Under the pieces are notes generated by a model. It had not been told where the DNA came from, ran no database searches, and was given only the letters and a program-made list of their open reading frames with translations. From Flavivirga eckloniae (lineage in GTDB: Bacteria > Bacteroidota > Bacteroidia > Flavobacteriales > Flavobacteriaceae): a DNA stretch of 64,000 bases. The translations under genes and the position numbers were made by a program. The stretch spans positions 434,001 through 498,000 of the forward strand of contig NZ_CP025791.1 of assembly GCF_002886045.1 (NCBI RefSeq), read 5' to 3'. Of this stretch, positions 9,117 to 17,536 are shown piece by piece (the stretch's first letter is position 1; every line of letters starts with the position of its first letter).

Positions 9117-9150
9117 GCCAAATTCCTACGATTCCATCTCGGAATTTGGC
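9117..9150 (+). promoter_or_regulatory. Intercistronic hairpin between peroxiredoxin and thioredoxin genes
   Basis: A perfect 10-base stem (GCCAAATTCC with GGAATTTGGC) and 14-base loop. No T tract follows, so it is more likely an mRNA-processing or partial-attenuation hairpin than a full terminator. Confidence 0.55.
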
Positions 9151-9182
9151 GCTTGATCTATTGAAAATTCAATAAAAATATT

Positions 9183-9491
9183 ATGCTACAAGAATTAGAT
9201 CAAGATAATTTAACAGAAATAGTTTCTAACAACAACATCGTAGTTGTTCAATATTCTGCTACCTGGTGTGGTAATTGTAGAATTATGAAACCTAAATTCA
9301 AGAAATTAGCTTCAGAAAACGAAAACGTTTCTTTTGTTATTGCAGATGCAGAAAAATTTCCGGAATCCAGAAAATTAGCAACTGTTGACAATTTACCGAC
9401 TTTTGCAACCTTTAAAGATGGCGTACTTTTAAATCAGGTTCAAACAAACAAGTTTGACGTTTTAAAAGAGTTAGTCGACGAAGTTATTTAA
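9183..9491 (+). CDS. Thioredoxin-family protein (CGNC active site)
   Basis: 102 residues in a plain thioredoxin fold without signal peptide. The redox motif is WCGNC (C29, C32), with the cis-proline loop present as NLPTFATF. It lies between a peroxiredoxin and a small acidic protein and probably feeds electrons to the peroxiredoxin. The Gly-Asn dipeptide between the cysteines differs from the Gly-Pro of canonical thioredoxin and should shift the redox potential. Confidence 0.92.
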   Translation: MLQELDQDNLTEIVSNNNIVVVQYSATWCGNCRIMKPKFKKLASENENVSFVIADAEKFPESRKLATVDNLPTFATFKDGVLLNQVQTNKFDVLKELVDEVI

Positions 9492-9505
9492 AACACATTA
9501 TTTAA

Positions 9506-9766
9506 ATGAAGTTACCAGTAATTAAACATCTTACACAGTTTATTGAAGACAATGACGAGGATTTTGTAATAGAAACCATCGAAACCCTTGAAGCATTAAC
9601 AGAAGTTCCCTCTTTAAAAGATGAAGAATTAGATGTTATTGGTGAGCTTATTTCTAACATGTACGGCGCCATTGAAGTAAATAAAATGATAAAAGATGGT
9701 GTAGATAAGAAAGAAGCCCTGAACAGTTTTATGAAACGTGTTTTAGGATCTATTGATAAAACTTAG
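9506..9766 (+). CDS. Small acidic protein, DUF6952-like
   Basis: 86 residues, strongly acidic and helical, without cysteines or membrane segments. It begins 14 bases after the thioredoxin gene and ends just before a terminator, so it is the last gene of the peroxiredoxin transcript. Small proteins of this kind follow the thioredoxin gene in other flavobacteria; I recall the family as DUF6952, from memory. Its role is not known. A linked redox function is inference. Confidence 0.7.
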   Translation: MKLPVIKHLTQFIEDNDEDFVIETIETLEALTEVPSLKDEELDVIGELISNMYGAIEVNKMIKDGVDKKEALNSFMKRVLGSIDKT

Positions 9767-9789
9767 AAAAAGAAAAATTCCAATAATTT

Positions 9790-9822
9790 AAAACCGTCTA
9801 AATAGTGATTTTAGACGGTTTT
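9790..9822 (+). terminator. Rho-independent terminator of the peroxiredoxin operon
   Basis: A perfect 13-base stem (AAAACCGTCTAAA paired with TTTAGACGGTTTT) with a 7-base loop, ending in T residues, 24 bases after the last stop codon. Confidence 0.85.
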
Positions 9823-10042
9823 ATATTTTAAAGCTATAAAGAACTAAACAATAACTACTCATTACATTTCTGCAAGTCATCCGTTTTATAAATTAGCATT
9901 TTACAAGAGATCTATTATATAAAAATTGAATACTTTATCCGTAAACATAGATGAAGTGTTTTTTATTAAAACAATTTTTAAAATTTAGTAGGTAAAAGAT
10001 TAAATATTTATATTTTTAAATTCAAATAAAAATTATAAAAAA

Positions 10043-10543
10043 ATGGCAACAGTAACCCTAAAAGGAAATGCAATAGAAACGTCTGGAAACTTACCTGAAA
10101 TTGGAAGTCCAGCTCCAGATTTTAAATTAACAGCAACCGATTTATCTACTAAAACGTTAAGCGACTTTAAAGGAGAAAAATTAGTTTTAAATATTTTCCC
10201 AAGTATCGATACTGGTACTTGTGCACAATCTGTTAGACAGTTTAACAAAGAAGCTAGTAACCTAGAAAACACTAAAGTTCTTTGTATTTCTCACGATTTA
10301 CCATTTGCTCATGCACGCTTTTGTGGTGCGGAAGGATTGGAAAACGTTATTAGTTTATCTGATTATAAAGATGGAAGTTTTGGAAAAGATTACGGATTAA
10401 ACTTTGTAACCGGTCCATTAGAAGCATTGCACTCAAGAAGTGTTGTAATCGTAGACGAAAACGGTATTGTAAAATACACAGAGCAAGTTCCGGAAACCGT
10501 TAACGAACCTAATTACAAAGCTGCTCTAGAAGCTTTACAGTAA
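10043..10543 (+). CDS. tpx: Thiol peroxidase Tpx (atypical 2-Cys peroxiredoxin)
   Basis: 166 residues. The peroxidatic cysteine is C60 in SIDTGTCAQSVR and the resolving cysteine is C94 in ARFCGAEG, the usual Tpx arrangement. The enzyme reduces lipid and alkyl hydroperoxides using thioredoxin. It follows the peroxiredoxin/thioredoxin operon after a terminator, giving a local group of peroxide-defence genes. dgkA begins 21 bases downstream and may be cotranscribed. Confidence 0.96.
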   Translation: MATVTLKGNAIETSGNLPEIGSPAPDFKLTATDLSTKTLSDFKGEKLVLNIFPSIDTGTCAQSVRQFNKEASNLENTKVLCISHDLPFAHARFCGAEGLENVISLSDYKDGSFGKDYGLNFVTGPLEALHSRSVVIVDENGIVKYTEQVPETVNEPNYKAALEALQ

Positions 10544-10564
10544 ATACTAGATCTTATTTAGTAC

Positions 10565-10933
10565 ATGACAAAACAAGACTCCTTTTTAGTAAATCGTTTA
10601 AAAAGTATAGGATATGCCTTTAAAGGAGCCTTGATACTTTTAAAAACCGAGGCAAGTATTAAAATTCAGTTTGCGATTGCCATCATTATAACAATAGCAG
10701 GCGTATATTATGATATTTCATCTACAGAATGGATGATTCAATTACTTTGTATCGGTATAATAATGAGTATTGAAGGCGTAAATACAGCCATAGAAGCGAT
10801 TGCCGATTTTATTCATCCAGAGCACCATAACAAAATTGGTTTTATTAAAGATATTGCAGCAGGAGCCGTATTTATAGCTTCTATTTTTGCCATCATTATT
10901 GGTTTCATTATATACCTGCCAAAGATTTTTTAA
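10565..10933 (+). CDS. dgkA: Diacylglycerol kinase / undecaprenol kinase (DgkA family)
   Basis: 122 residues with three membrane helices and the family motif EGVNTAIEAIADFI, followed by KDIAAGAVFIAS. It phosphorylates diacylglycerol or undecaprenol in the inner membrane. Gram-negative members recycle diacylglycerol; some Bacteroidota members may prefer undecaprenol, which cannot be told from sequence alone. It stands between tpx and ftsK. Confidence 0.93.
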   Translation: MTKQDSFLVNRLKSIGYAFKGALILLKTEASIKIQFAIAIIITIAGVYYDISSTEWMIQLLCIGIIMSIEGVNTAIEAIADFIHPEHHNKIGFIKDIAAGAVFIASIFAIIIGFIIYLPKIF

Positions 10934-10996
10934 AATACTATTACTTTAGGATAAACGTTAGTAATTTGTATTTTTGTTTAAACTAACAACGCATTA

Positions 10997-13384
10997 ATGG
11001 CGAAGAGAAAAACTAAGACTAAAAAACCACCTACACAAAAAATTAAAAAACCAAGTTTTAAGCTATCAAACCAACAAAAATTGGTGTTTGGTAGTTTACT
11101 TGTTATTAGTGGTATTTGGTTGTGTATTGCCTTTGTTTCCTATTTCTTTACCGGAAAAGCAGACCAAAGTATTATAAATACGTTTCCTTCCAGAACCATA
11201 GAAACCCAAAATTGGGTAAGCCAGTTTGGTGCCTGGATTGGGGAATACCTTATTCAACGTGGTTTTGGTGTTGCTTCGTTTATATTCTCTGGACTAATAT
11301 TTTTATCGGGAATATATGTGCTAATGAATCTTAATAAATCCAAATTAAGAAAGCATTGGTTTTGGGGTACTTTAATCATTATTTGGCTATCCGTTCTTTT
11401 TGGATTCTTCTGGAATAAAACGGCTATTCTTGGTGGTACAATTGGGTATGAAATTAATTCTTTCTTACAAGATTATATTGGTAAAATAGGAACATCTCTC
11501 CTACTCTTATTTGGTTTTATTACGTATTTAGCTATCCGTTTTAGAGTAACGTTCGAAAGTATAACAGCCCTTTTTAAATCTGCAAAAAAGGATCTTAAAA
11601 ATGAAATTTCCGATTTAAAAGACGATTTGGTGGTGCCTTTAGATAACAACTTATCTGATGAAGCTGAAGCTATTAAGTCTGCTTACGAAATTTCTTTGCA
11701 AAATGATGAACCTACATTAAAAAAGGATGACAAACCTATAAAAGAAGTAGCCCCTCTGGAAGTTAAAGTAGCTCCAAAAGAAGCAGAAGAAGAACTCGAT
11801 TTGGAAATGAAGGTTGAAGAAGTTTCAGAAGAACTTTCAGAAAAAAATAATTTAGCTAATAAATTGGTTGAGGATTTTGGACAATTCGACCCAACGTTAG
11901 AATTATCCAAATATCTGTTTCCACCGTTAGACCTTCTTAAAAAATACGATTCAGAAAGTATTACTATAAACCAAGAAGAGTTAGAAGATAATAAGAATAA
12001 AATTGTTGAAACCTTAAGCAACTATAAAATTGGTATTGCCAGTATTAAAGCGACTATAGGACCAACCGTTACTTTATACGAAATAGTTCCAGATGCTGGA
12101 ATCCGTATTTCAAAAATTAAAAACCTAGAGGATGATATTGCTTTATCCCTATCGGCACTAGGTATTCGTATCATTGCTCCTATCCCAGGAAAAGGAACCA
12201 TTGGTATAGAAGTACCAAATAAAAACTCAACAATAGTTTCTATGCGATCGGTAATTGCATCCAAAAAGTTCCAAACTTCAGAAATGCAACTTCCTATAGC
12301 TTTAGGAAAAACCATTAGCAACGAAACCTTTGTTGTCGACCTTGCCAAAATGCCTCACTTACTAATGGCTGGTGCTACGGGACAAGGTAAGTCGGTAGGT
12401 TTAAATGCCGTTTTAACATCATTACTATATAAAAAGCATCCGGCAGAAGTTAAGTTTATTCTTGTCGATCCTAAAAAAGTAGAGCTAACACTATTCAATA
12501 AAATTGAACGTCATTATTTAGCCAAATTACCAGATAGTGAAGAAGCTATAATAACAGACAACACCAAGGTAATCAATACATTAAACTCATTATGTATTGA
12601 AATGGACAACCGCTATGAGCTGCTTAAAAATGCTATGTGTAGAAACATTGCAGAATACAATACTAAGTTTAAGGCTCGCAAATTAAATCCTAATGACGGA
12701 CATCAATTTTTGCCATACATTGTTTTGGTGGTTGATGAGTTTGCAGACTTAATCATGACTGCTGGAAAAGAAGTAGAAACACCCATAGCACGTTTAGCAC
12801 AATTAGCCAGAGCTATCGGTATTCATTTAATCATAGCAACGCAACGTCCGTCTGTAAACGTAATAACAGGTATTATAAAAGCAAACTTCCCTGCCCGTAT
12901 AGCATTTAGAGTAACTTCTAAAATCGATTCAAGAACCATTTTAGATGGCTCAGGAGCCGATCAATTAATTGGTCGCGGAGATATGTTATTTACCCAAGGG
13001 AACGATGTTATTCGTTTACAATGTGCTTTTGTAGATACACCAGAGGTTGAAAGAATTACTGATTACATAGGTGCTCAAAAGGCTTATCCAGATGCTTACC
13101 TTTTACCAGAATATGTTGGTGAAGAAAGTGGCACAAGTATTGATGTAGACATATCAGACAGAGACAAATTGTTTAAAGATGCTGCTGTTGTTATTGTTAC
13201 AGCACAACAAGGTTCAGCTTCATTATTGCAACGAAAATTAAAACTAGGCTACAATAGAGCCGGTAGATTAATCGATCAATTAGAAGCAGCTGGAATAGTA
13301 GGGCCTTTTGAAGGCAGCAAGGCAAGACAAGTTTTAATTACCGACCTAATTGCCTTAGATCAACATTTAGAAAACGAGATATAA
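10997..13384 (+). CDS. ftsK: DNA translocase FtsK
   Basis: 795 residues. The N-terminus is basic and is followed by four membrane helices (to about residue 185), an acidic linker, and the RecA-like motor: Walker A GATGQGKS (about residue 459) and Walker B VLVVDEFADLI (about residue 575). The C-terminal winged-helix gamma domain (ASLLQRKLKLGYNRAGRLIDQLE) recognises polar DNA motifs. The protein pumps chromosome dimers to the XerCD site at the division septum. Length is normal for Bacteroidota. lolA follows after about 12 bases, an order seen in other flavobacteria. Confidence 0.97.
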   Translation: MAKRKTKTKKPPTQKIKKPSFKLSNQQKLVFGSLLVISGIWLCIAFVSYFFTGKADQSIINTFPSRTIETQNWVSQFGAWIGEYLIQRGFGVASFIFSGLIFLSGIYVLMNLNKSKLRKHWFWGTLIIIWLSVLFGFFWNKTAILGGTIGYEINSFLQDYIGKIGTSLLLLFGFITYLAIRFRVTFESITALFKSAKKDLKNEISDLKDDLVVPLDNNLSDEAEAIKSAYEISLQNDEPTLKKDDKPIKEVAPLEVKVAPKEAEEELDLEMKVEEVSEELSEKNNLANKLVEDFGQFDPTLELSKYLFPPLDLLKKYDSESITINQEELEDNKNKIVETLSNYKIGIASIKATIGPTVTLYEIVPDAGIRISKIKNLEDDIALSLSALGIRIIAPIPGKGTIGIEVPNKNSTIVSMRSVIASKKFQTSEMQLPIALGKTISNETFVVDLAKMPHLLMAGATGQGKSVGLNAVLTSLLYKKHPAEVKFILVDPKKVELTLFNKIERHYLAKLPDSEEAIITDNTKVINTLNSLCIEMDNRYELLKNAMCRNIAEYNTKFKARKLNPNDGHQFLPYIVLVVDEFADLIMTAGKEVETPIARLAQLARAIGIHLIIATQRPSVNVITGIIKANFPARIAFRVTSKIDSRTILDGSGADQLIGRGDMLFTQGNDVIRLQCAFVDTPEVERITDYIGAQKAYPDAYLLPEYVGEESGTSIDVDISDRDKLFKDAAVVIVTAQQGSASLLQRKLKLGYNRAGRLIDQLEAAGIVGPFEGSKARQVLITDLIALDQHLENEI

Positions 13385-13396
13385 CCTAATTTGAAG

Positions 13397-14032
13397 ATGA
13401 GAAGAATTATTACATACCTTTTTATTGCATGTGCATTTAATGGCATAGCACAAAATAAAGCAAAAACATTACTAAACGAAGTTTCCCAAAAAGTAAAGAG
13501 CTATGAAAATATTTCCATAGACTTTAAATATACACTAGAAAACACGTCAGAAAATATAAAGCAAGAAACGCGCGGTGATGTTATCATGAAAGGCGAAAAA
13601 TATAAGCTGAATATTCTTGGTGTTATTCGTCTTTTTAATGGTAAAACACTTTACACTATAAGCCCAGAAGATGAAGAAGTAACCATTTCTTCAGAAAGCA
13701 ATAGCGAAGAGGATGCCATTACGCCAAGTAAAATGTTGTCTTTTTATGAAGATGGCTATATGTACGCTTTAGATATCGAACAAAATATAAAAGGCAGAAA
13801 AATACAATACATCAAGTTAACACCTATCGATTCAAATTCTGAAATAAAATATATTTTGCTAGGTATCGATTCACAAACCAAGCATGTATACAATTTGATT
13901 CAGCTTGGAAAAAACGGTACAAAAACTACATTAACTGTTAATTCTTTTAAAACTAATGAGCCTTTATCAAAAAGCTTATTTACCTTTGATGCCAATAAGT
14001 ATACAGACTATTACATCAATAAATTAGATTAG
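13397..14032 (+). CDS. lolA: Outer-membrane lipoprotein carrier protein LolA
   Basis: About 211 residues. A cleavable signal peptide (MRRIITYLFIACAFNGIAQ) is followed by a LolA-type beta domain: SIDFKYTLEN, GDVIMKGEKYKLN and GKTLYTISPED. It should ferry lipoproteins across the periplasm from LolCDE. The ATG at 13397 was preferred to the in-frame TTG at 13391. It follows ftsK closely and precedes a hairpin terminator and an LptF/G permease, so the neighbourhood concerns the cell envelope. Confidence 0.88.
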   Translation: MRRIITYLFIACAFNGIAQNKAKTLLNEVSQKVKSYENISIDFKYTLENTSENIKQETRGDVIMKGEKYKLNILGVIRLFNGKTLYTISPEDEEVTISSESNSEEDAITPSKMLSFYEDGYMYALDIEQNIKGRKIQYIKLTPIDSNSEIKYILLGIDSQTKHVYNLIQLGKNGTKTTLTVNSFKTNEPLSKSLFTFDANKYTDYYINKLD

Positions 14033-14094
14033 GCAAACGCTTGTGAAACAGTTATTATTAAAATCTAAACAACTATTTTAAAAAGTTTTAATTC

Positions 14095-14118
14095 AAGAAC
14101 GAGTTTATACTCGTTCTT
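14095..14118 (+). terminator. Hairpin terminator after lolA
   Basis: AAGAACGAG paired with CTCGTTCTT around a 6-base loop, followed by a T-rich stretch, about 60 bases after the lolA stop codon. Confidence 0.7.
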
Positions 14119-14283
14119 TATATTTATAAATTAGCTCGTTAACCAAGTAACCAACAAACCTTAACCACGTAAAACATTTATGAAAATAAACTTAATCACT
14201 AGAAAGAATTATTACATAAATGTTATATTCTTGTATTAAGCGAGACCGAACCATGACTGTAAAAAAACAATAAGTTTGAGCAG

Positions 14284-16263
14284 ATGAAAATACTAGATCG
14301 ATACATACTAACCACATACCTTAAAACCTTTTTCAGCGTGTTTATAATACTCATGCTGATTTTTATTTTACAGACCATTTGGCTCTATATTAAAGAACTT
14401 GCTGGTAAGGACTTAGACATTGTGGTAATCGTTAAGTTTTTAGTTTATTTCATGCCTAAACTAATTCCGTTGGTATTACCTCTAACCATATTACTATCTT
14501 CCATTATGGTTTTTGGAGCATTTGCAGAGAATTACGAGTTTGCTGCCATGAAATCTACTGGTATCTCCTTGCAGCGTGCTATGTCTGGTCTTAGTATTTT
14601 TATAGTCGTATTAGGTATTATCACATTCTTCTTTTCCAATAATGTTATTCCGTGGGCAGAACTTAACTCCTATAACCTGCGCCGAAATATAGCGAAACTA
14701 AAACCAGCCATGCTATTAGCCGAAGGCCAGTTTAACGAGGTAGGTACTTATAATATAAAATTCGCAGACAAACACGGTGATAGAGATCAATATTTAACCG
14801 ATATCACCATACATATTAAAGGAAACGATGGTAAAAAAAATGCCACAACTATAAAATCCAAAACAGGAGAACTTGCCAGTGAAAAGAATTCGAATGTTTT
14901 AAAACTTATATTGCTAGATGGTAATTATTATACAGACCTTAGTCCTAAAAAATCAAAGGATAGAGAAAAAAAGCCATTCGCAAAAAGTACTTTCGAAAAG
15001 TATATTATCAATATAGACCTCTCTAAGCTTAACAAAGTTGATTTTGATGAAAAATCGCAAACAGATAAATACAACATGTTAAGTGTAAATGGATTAAACA
15101 AAACCATTGATTCCCTTGCAGAAAAAAGACAATCCGATTTTCAAACATTTTCAAAAAATCTACATCTAAGATCTGGTGTTTCCAATGTTATTAAAACCAA
15201 AGCCGTTATAAAGGATTCTGTTTATACAGGAGCTATTTTGGACATCTTTAGTCCCGAAAAAAAAATAGAGTTGGTAGACCTTGCGGATAAATCAATAACA
15301 AGTGCTAAACAGATTATCATATCAAAACAAAAAACACGAAAAAACTCAAAAATCATGTTTAACAAGCATATTATTTCTTTACAAGAAAAATTTGCTTTAG
15401 GCTTTGCATGTATTATATTATTCTTTGTTGGTGCACCATTAGGAGCTTTAATTCGCAAAGGAGGTATTGGACTTCCTATGGTTATAGCTATATTGTTATT
15501 CTTATCCTATCACTTTATAGGTATTTTTGCCACTAACAGCGCAAAAAGTGGTAACCTTAACCCTATTTTAGCCAGTTGGTTCTCCACCCTTACCATGCTA
15601 CCTCTTGGCATTATTTTAACCAAAAGAGCCACGGCAGACAGGGGTCTGTTTGAAAGTGAAGGGATTTTAACACCGTTAAAGAAACTGTTTAGAATAAAAA
15701 GTAATAAGCCAGATATCGCAAATGTTAATTTCGATACATCTTCTGAAGATTATAAGCTTCTTAATTCTTACGAAAACGACAAACTTATAGACATCCTTAA
15801 AAATTACAAACAATACGATTACGATGCAAGCTTTAAGGCGATGTCGCTATCTATATTGGAAAATAGAGGAGTTTCCAAACAAGAATTGAAAATTAGTAAT
15901 AATTTTTCAAATCAAAAATATGAAGAAGCCGTTCGATTAACCTCTGCCTTTGAAGAAGATTCGAAATTAGCCTTTATTCTATACATAATCGGGGCAGTAT
16001 TAGCCGTACCAGGCTTAATCCTAAAGAATAACACCTTCCCTACCTTAGGAACAACATTAGTAGCTATAGGAATTGTTTTTGGCGTAATTTACCTTATAGC
16101 ATTAGTAAAATCATTCAACTACCAATCTAATTTTTATAAATTAATAGATAAAAGGTCTATTGGTAATGTTATTCTTTTTATTCTTATTGGTCTGCCTCTA
16201 TATTTTATTTATTACCTACTCCAAAGAAAAAAGATTAAAGAAGATTTAAATCAAATAATTTAG
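14284..16263 (+). CDS. LptF/LptG-family permease (YjgP/YjgQ)
   Basis: 659 residues. It begins MKILDRYILTTYLKTFFSVF, the standard N-terminus. Three N-terminal helices, a large periplasmic beta region, and three further helices (EKFALGFACIILFFVGAPLGALIRKGG) form the conserved core of the lipopolysaccharide export permease. The protein is nearly twice the length of the proteobacterial proteins because of an extra cytoplasmic and two-helix C-terminal extension, the usual form in Bacteroidota. It works with LptB2 to extract LPS from the inner membrane. F or G cannot be distinguished here. Confidence 0.9.
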   Translation: MKILDRYILTTYLKTFFSVFIILMLIFILQTIWLYIKELAGKDLDIVVIVKFLVYFMPKLIPLVLPLTILLSSIMVFGAFAENYEFAAMKSTGISLQRAMSGLSIFIVVLGIITFFFSNNVIPWAELNSYNLRRNIAKLKPAMLLAEGQFNEVGTYNIKFADKHGDRDQYLTDITIHIKGNDGKKNATTIKSKTGELASEKNSNVLKLILLDGNYYTDLSPKKSKDREKKPFAKSTFEKYIINIDLSKLNKVDFDEKSQTDKYNMLSVNGLNKTIDSLAEKRQSDFQTFSKNLHLRSGVSNVIKTKAVIKDSVYTGAILDIFSPEKKIELVDLADKSITSAKQIIISKQKTRKNSKIMFNKHIISLQEKFALGFACIILFFVGAPLGALIRKGGIGLPMVIAILLFLSYHFIGIFATNSAKSGNLNPILASWFSTLTMLPLGIILTKRATADRGLFESEGILTPLKKLFRIKSNKPDIANVNFDTSSEDYKLLNSYENDKLIDILKNYKQYDYDASFKAMSLSILENRGVSKQELKISNNFSNQKYEEAVRLTSAFEEDSKLAFILYIIGAVLAVPGLILKNNTFPTLGTTLVAIGIVFGVIYLIALVKSFNYQSNFYKLIDKRSIGNVILFILIGLPLYFIYYLLQRKKIKEDLNQII

Positions 16264-16285
16264 ATCAAAAATTTAACAATATCAA

Positions 16286-16293
16286 TATCTTTG
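16286..16293 (+). promoter_or_regulatory. Possible -7 element TATCTTTG for ribB
   Basis: It matches TAnnTTTG, but no clear -33 box lies 19-20 bases upstream. If used, transcription would begin near the first ATG (16298), making translation almost leaderless or favouring the second in-frame ATG at 16313. Confidence 0.35.
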
Positions 16294-16297
16294 CATT

Positions 16298-17461
16298 ATG
16301 ATTTCAGATACCATGATACAAAAGACGACCACTAAATTCAAGCTAAACACCATACATGAAGCCATTGATGACATTAGAAATGGTAAAGTAATTATTGTTG
16401 TTGATGACGAAAACCGTGAAAATGAAGGTGACTTTGTTGCTGCTGCCGATATGGTAACACCACAAATGATAAACTTTATGGCCACGCATGGTAGAGGGCT
16501 TATATGTACACCTCTAACCGAAAACAGATGTAAGGAGCTTGAGCTTAATATGATGGTACGTAATAACACCGATCCTATGGAAACGGCTTTTACAGTATCT
16601 GTAGATTTAAGAGGCAATGGTGTTACAACAGGAATTTCAGCTAGCGATAGAGCAAAAACGATCAAAGCCTTAATAGACCCTAACATTAAACCTTTTGAGT
16701 TGGCGCGTCCAGGACATATTTTTCCTTTGGTTGCCAAAGAAGGTGGTGTTTTAAGAAGAACGGGGCATACAGAAGCCGCTATCGATTTTGCCAGATTGGC
16801 CGGGTTAAATCCAGCTGGTGTAATCGTAGAGATTATGAATGAAGATGGTACTATGGCACGCTTACCAGAGCTTATGGATGTTGCAAAAAAGCTCGATTTA
16901 AAAATTGTATCTATTGAAGATTTGGTAGCATACAGGATGCAACACGATTCTCTAATTGAGAAAAAAGAGGATTTTCAAATAGAAACTCGTTTTGGAAGTT
17001 TTAGGTTAAGAGCATATAACCAAACAACTAACAATCAAGTACATATAGCTTTAACCAAAGGACAATGGAAAGATGATGAGCAGGTACTCACCAGAATAAA
17101 TTCGAAGTTAGTTAATAACGATATTTTAGGCACACTTACCAATGACATCGACAAAAAATTAGATGGCATGTTTAAAGTGATTAACGATGAAGGTAAAGGC
17201 GCCATATTATTTATTAACCAACAAATACAAAGCAGAAATATTTTAAAGCGTTTGAGTATTTTAAAAGAGAATCAGGTCGCTGGTCAATTAACTAAAGCTC
17301 CTCGAATTGAAATGGATTCCAGAGATTTTGGTATAGGTGCTCAAATACTTCACGATTTAAATATTCATAAATTAAGATTAATTTCTAACGCCGAAGAACA
17401 TACCAAACGTGTTGGTTTAGTTGGTTATGGTTTAGAGATTGTTGATTATGTGAAATATTAA
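16298..17461 (+). CDS. ribB: 3,4-dihydroxy-2-butanone 4-phosphate synthase with degenerate GTP cyclohydrolase II domain
   Basis: 387 residues. Residues about 15-215 form a complete RibB domain: VVDDENRENEGDFVAAAD (acidic loop), THGRGLICTPL, and RRTGHTEAAIDFARLAG. It converts ribulose 5-phosphate to the four-carbon riboflavin precursor. Residues 225-387 align with RibA by order and end (LGTLTNDID, GLVGYGLEIVDYV), but the zinc-binding cysteines of the C..GD..FG.LRC.C motif are absent and the region reads LVNNDILGTLTNDIDKKLDG. The RibA half is therefore probably inactive as a cyclohydrolase. The ATG at 16313 is an alternative start. Confidence 0.93.
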   Translation: MISDTMIQKTTTKFKLNTIHEAIDDIRNGKVIIVVDDENRENEGDFVAAADMVTPQMINFMATHGRGLICTPLTENRCKELELNMMVRNNTDPMETAFTVSVDLRGNGVTTGISASDRAKTIKALIDPNIKPFELARPGHIFPLVAKEGGVLRRTGHTEAAIDFARLAGLNPAGVIVEIMNEDGTMARLPELMDVAKKLDLKIVSIEDLVAYRMQHDSLIEKKEDFQIETRFGSFRLRAYNQTTNNQVHIALTKGQWKDDEQVLTRINSKLVNNDILGTLTNDIDKKLDGMFKVINDEGKGAILFINQQIQSRNILKRLSILKENQVAGQLTKAPRIEMDSRDFGIGAQILHDLNIHKLRLISNAEEHTKRVGLVGYGLEIVDYVKY

Positions 17462-17468
17462 AAGTTTT

Positions 17469-17518
17469 ATCATTCCTACCTGCACTTCGACTACGCTCAG
17501 TGACCAGGCAGGAATGAT
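17469..17518. repeat. Palindromic intergenic repeat/bidirectional terminator between convergent genes
   Basis: A 14-base arm at 17469-17482 pairs with 17505-17518 with one mismatch. The loop (CACTTCGACTACGCTCAGTG) is itself a partial palindrome, a form of dispersed intergenic repeat often seen in Bacteroidota. It lies in the 75-base gap between ribB and the convergent aminotransferase gene and can terminate both. Confidence 0.7.
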
Positions 17519-17536
17519 AATTAAGTTACTTATTCA

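Noticed and set aside
9117-9150. Full terminator after the peroxiredoxin gene
   Set aside because: The stem is perfect but no T tract follows, so it was kept only as an intercistronic hairpin.
16282-16737. 151-codon minus-strand frame opposite ribB
   Set aside because: Antisense to conserved RibB motifs; Ser/Leu/Val-rich shadow translation.
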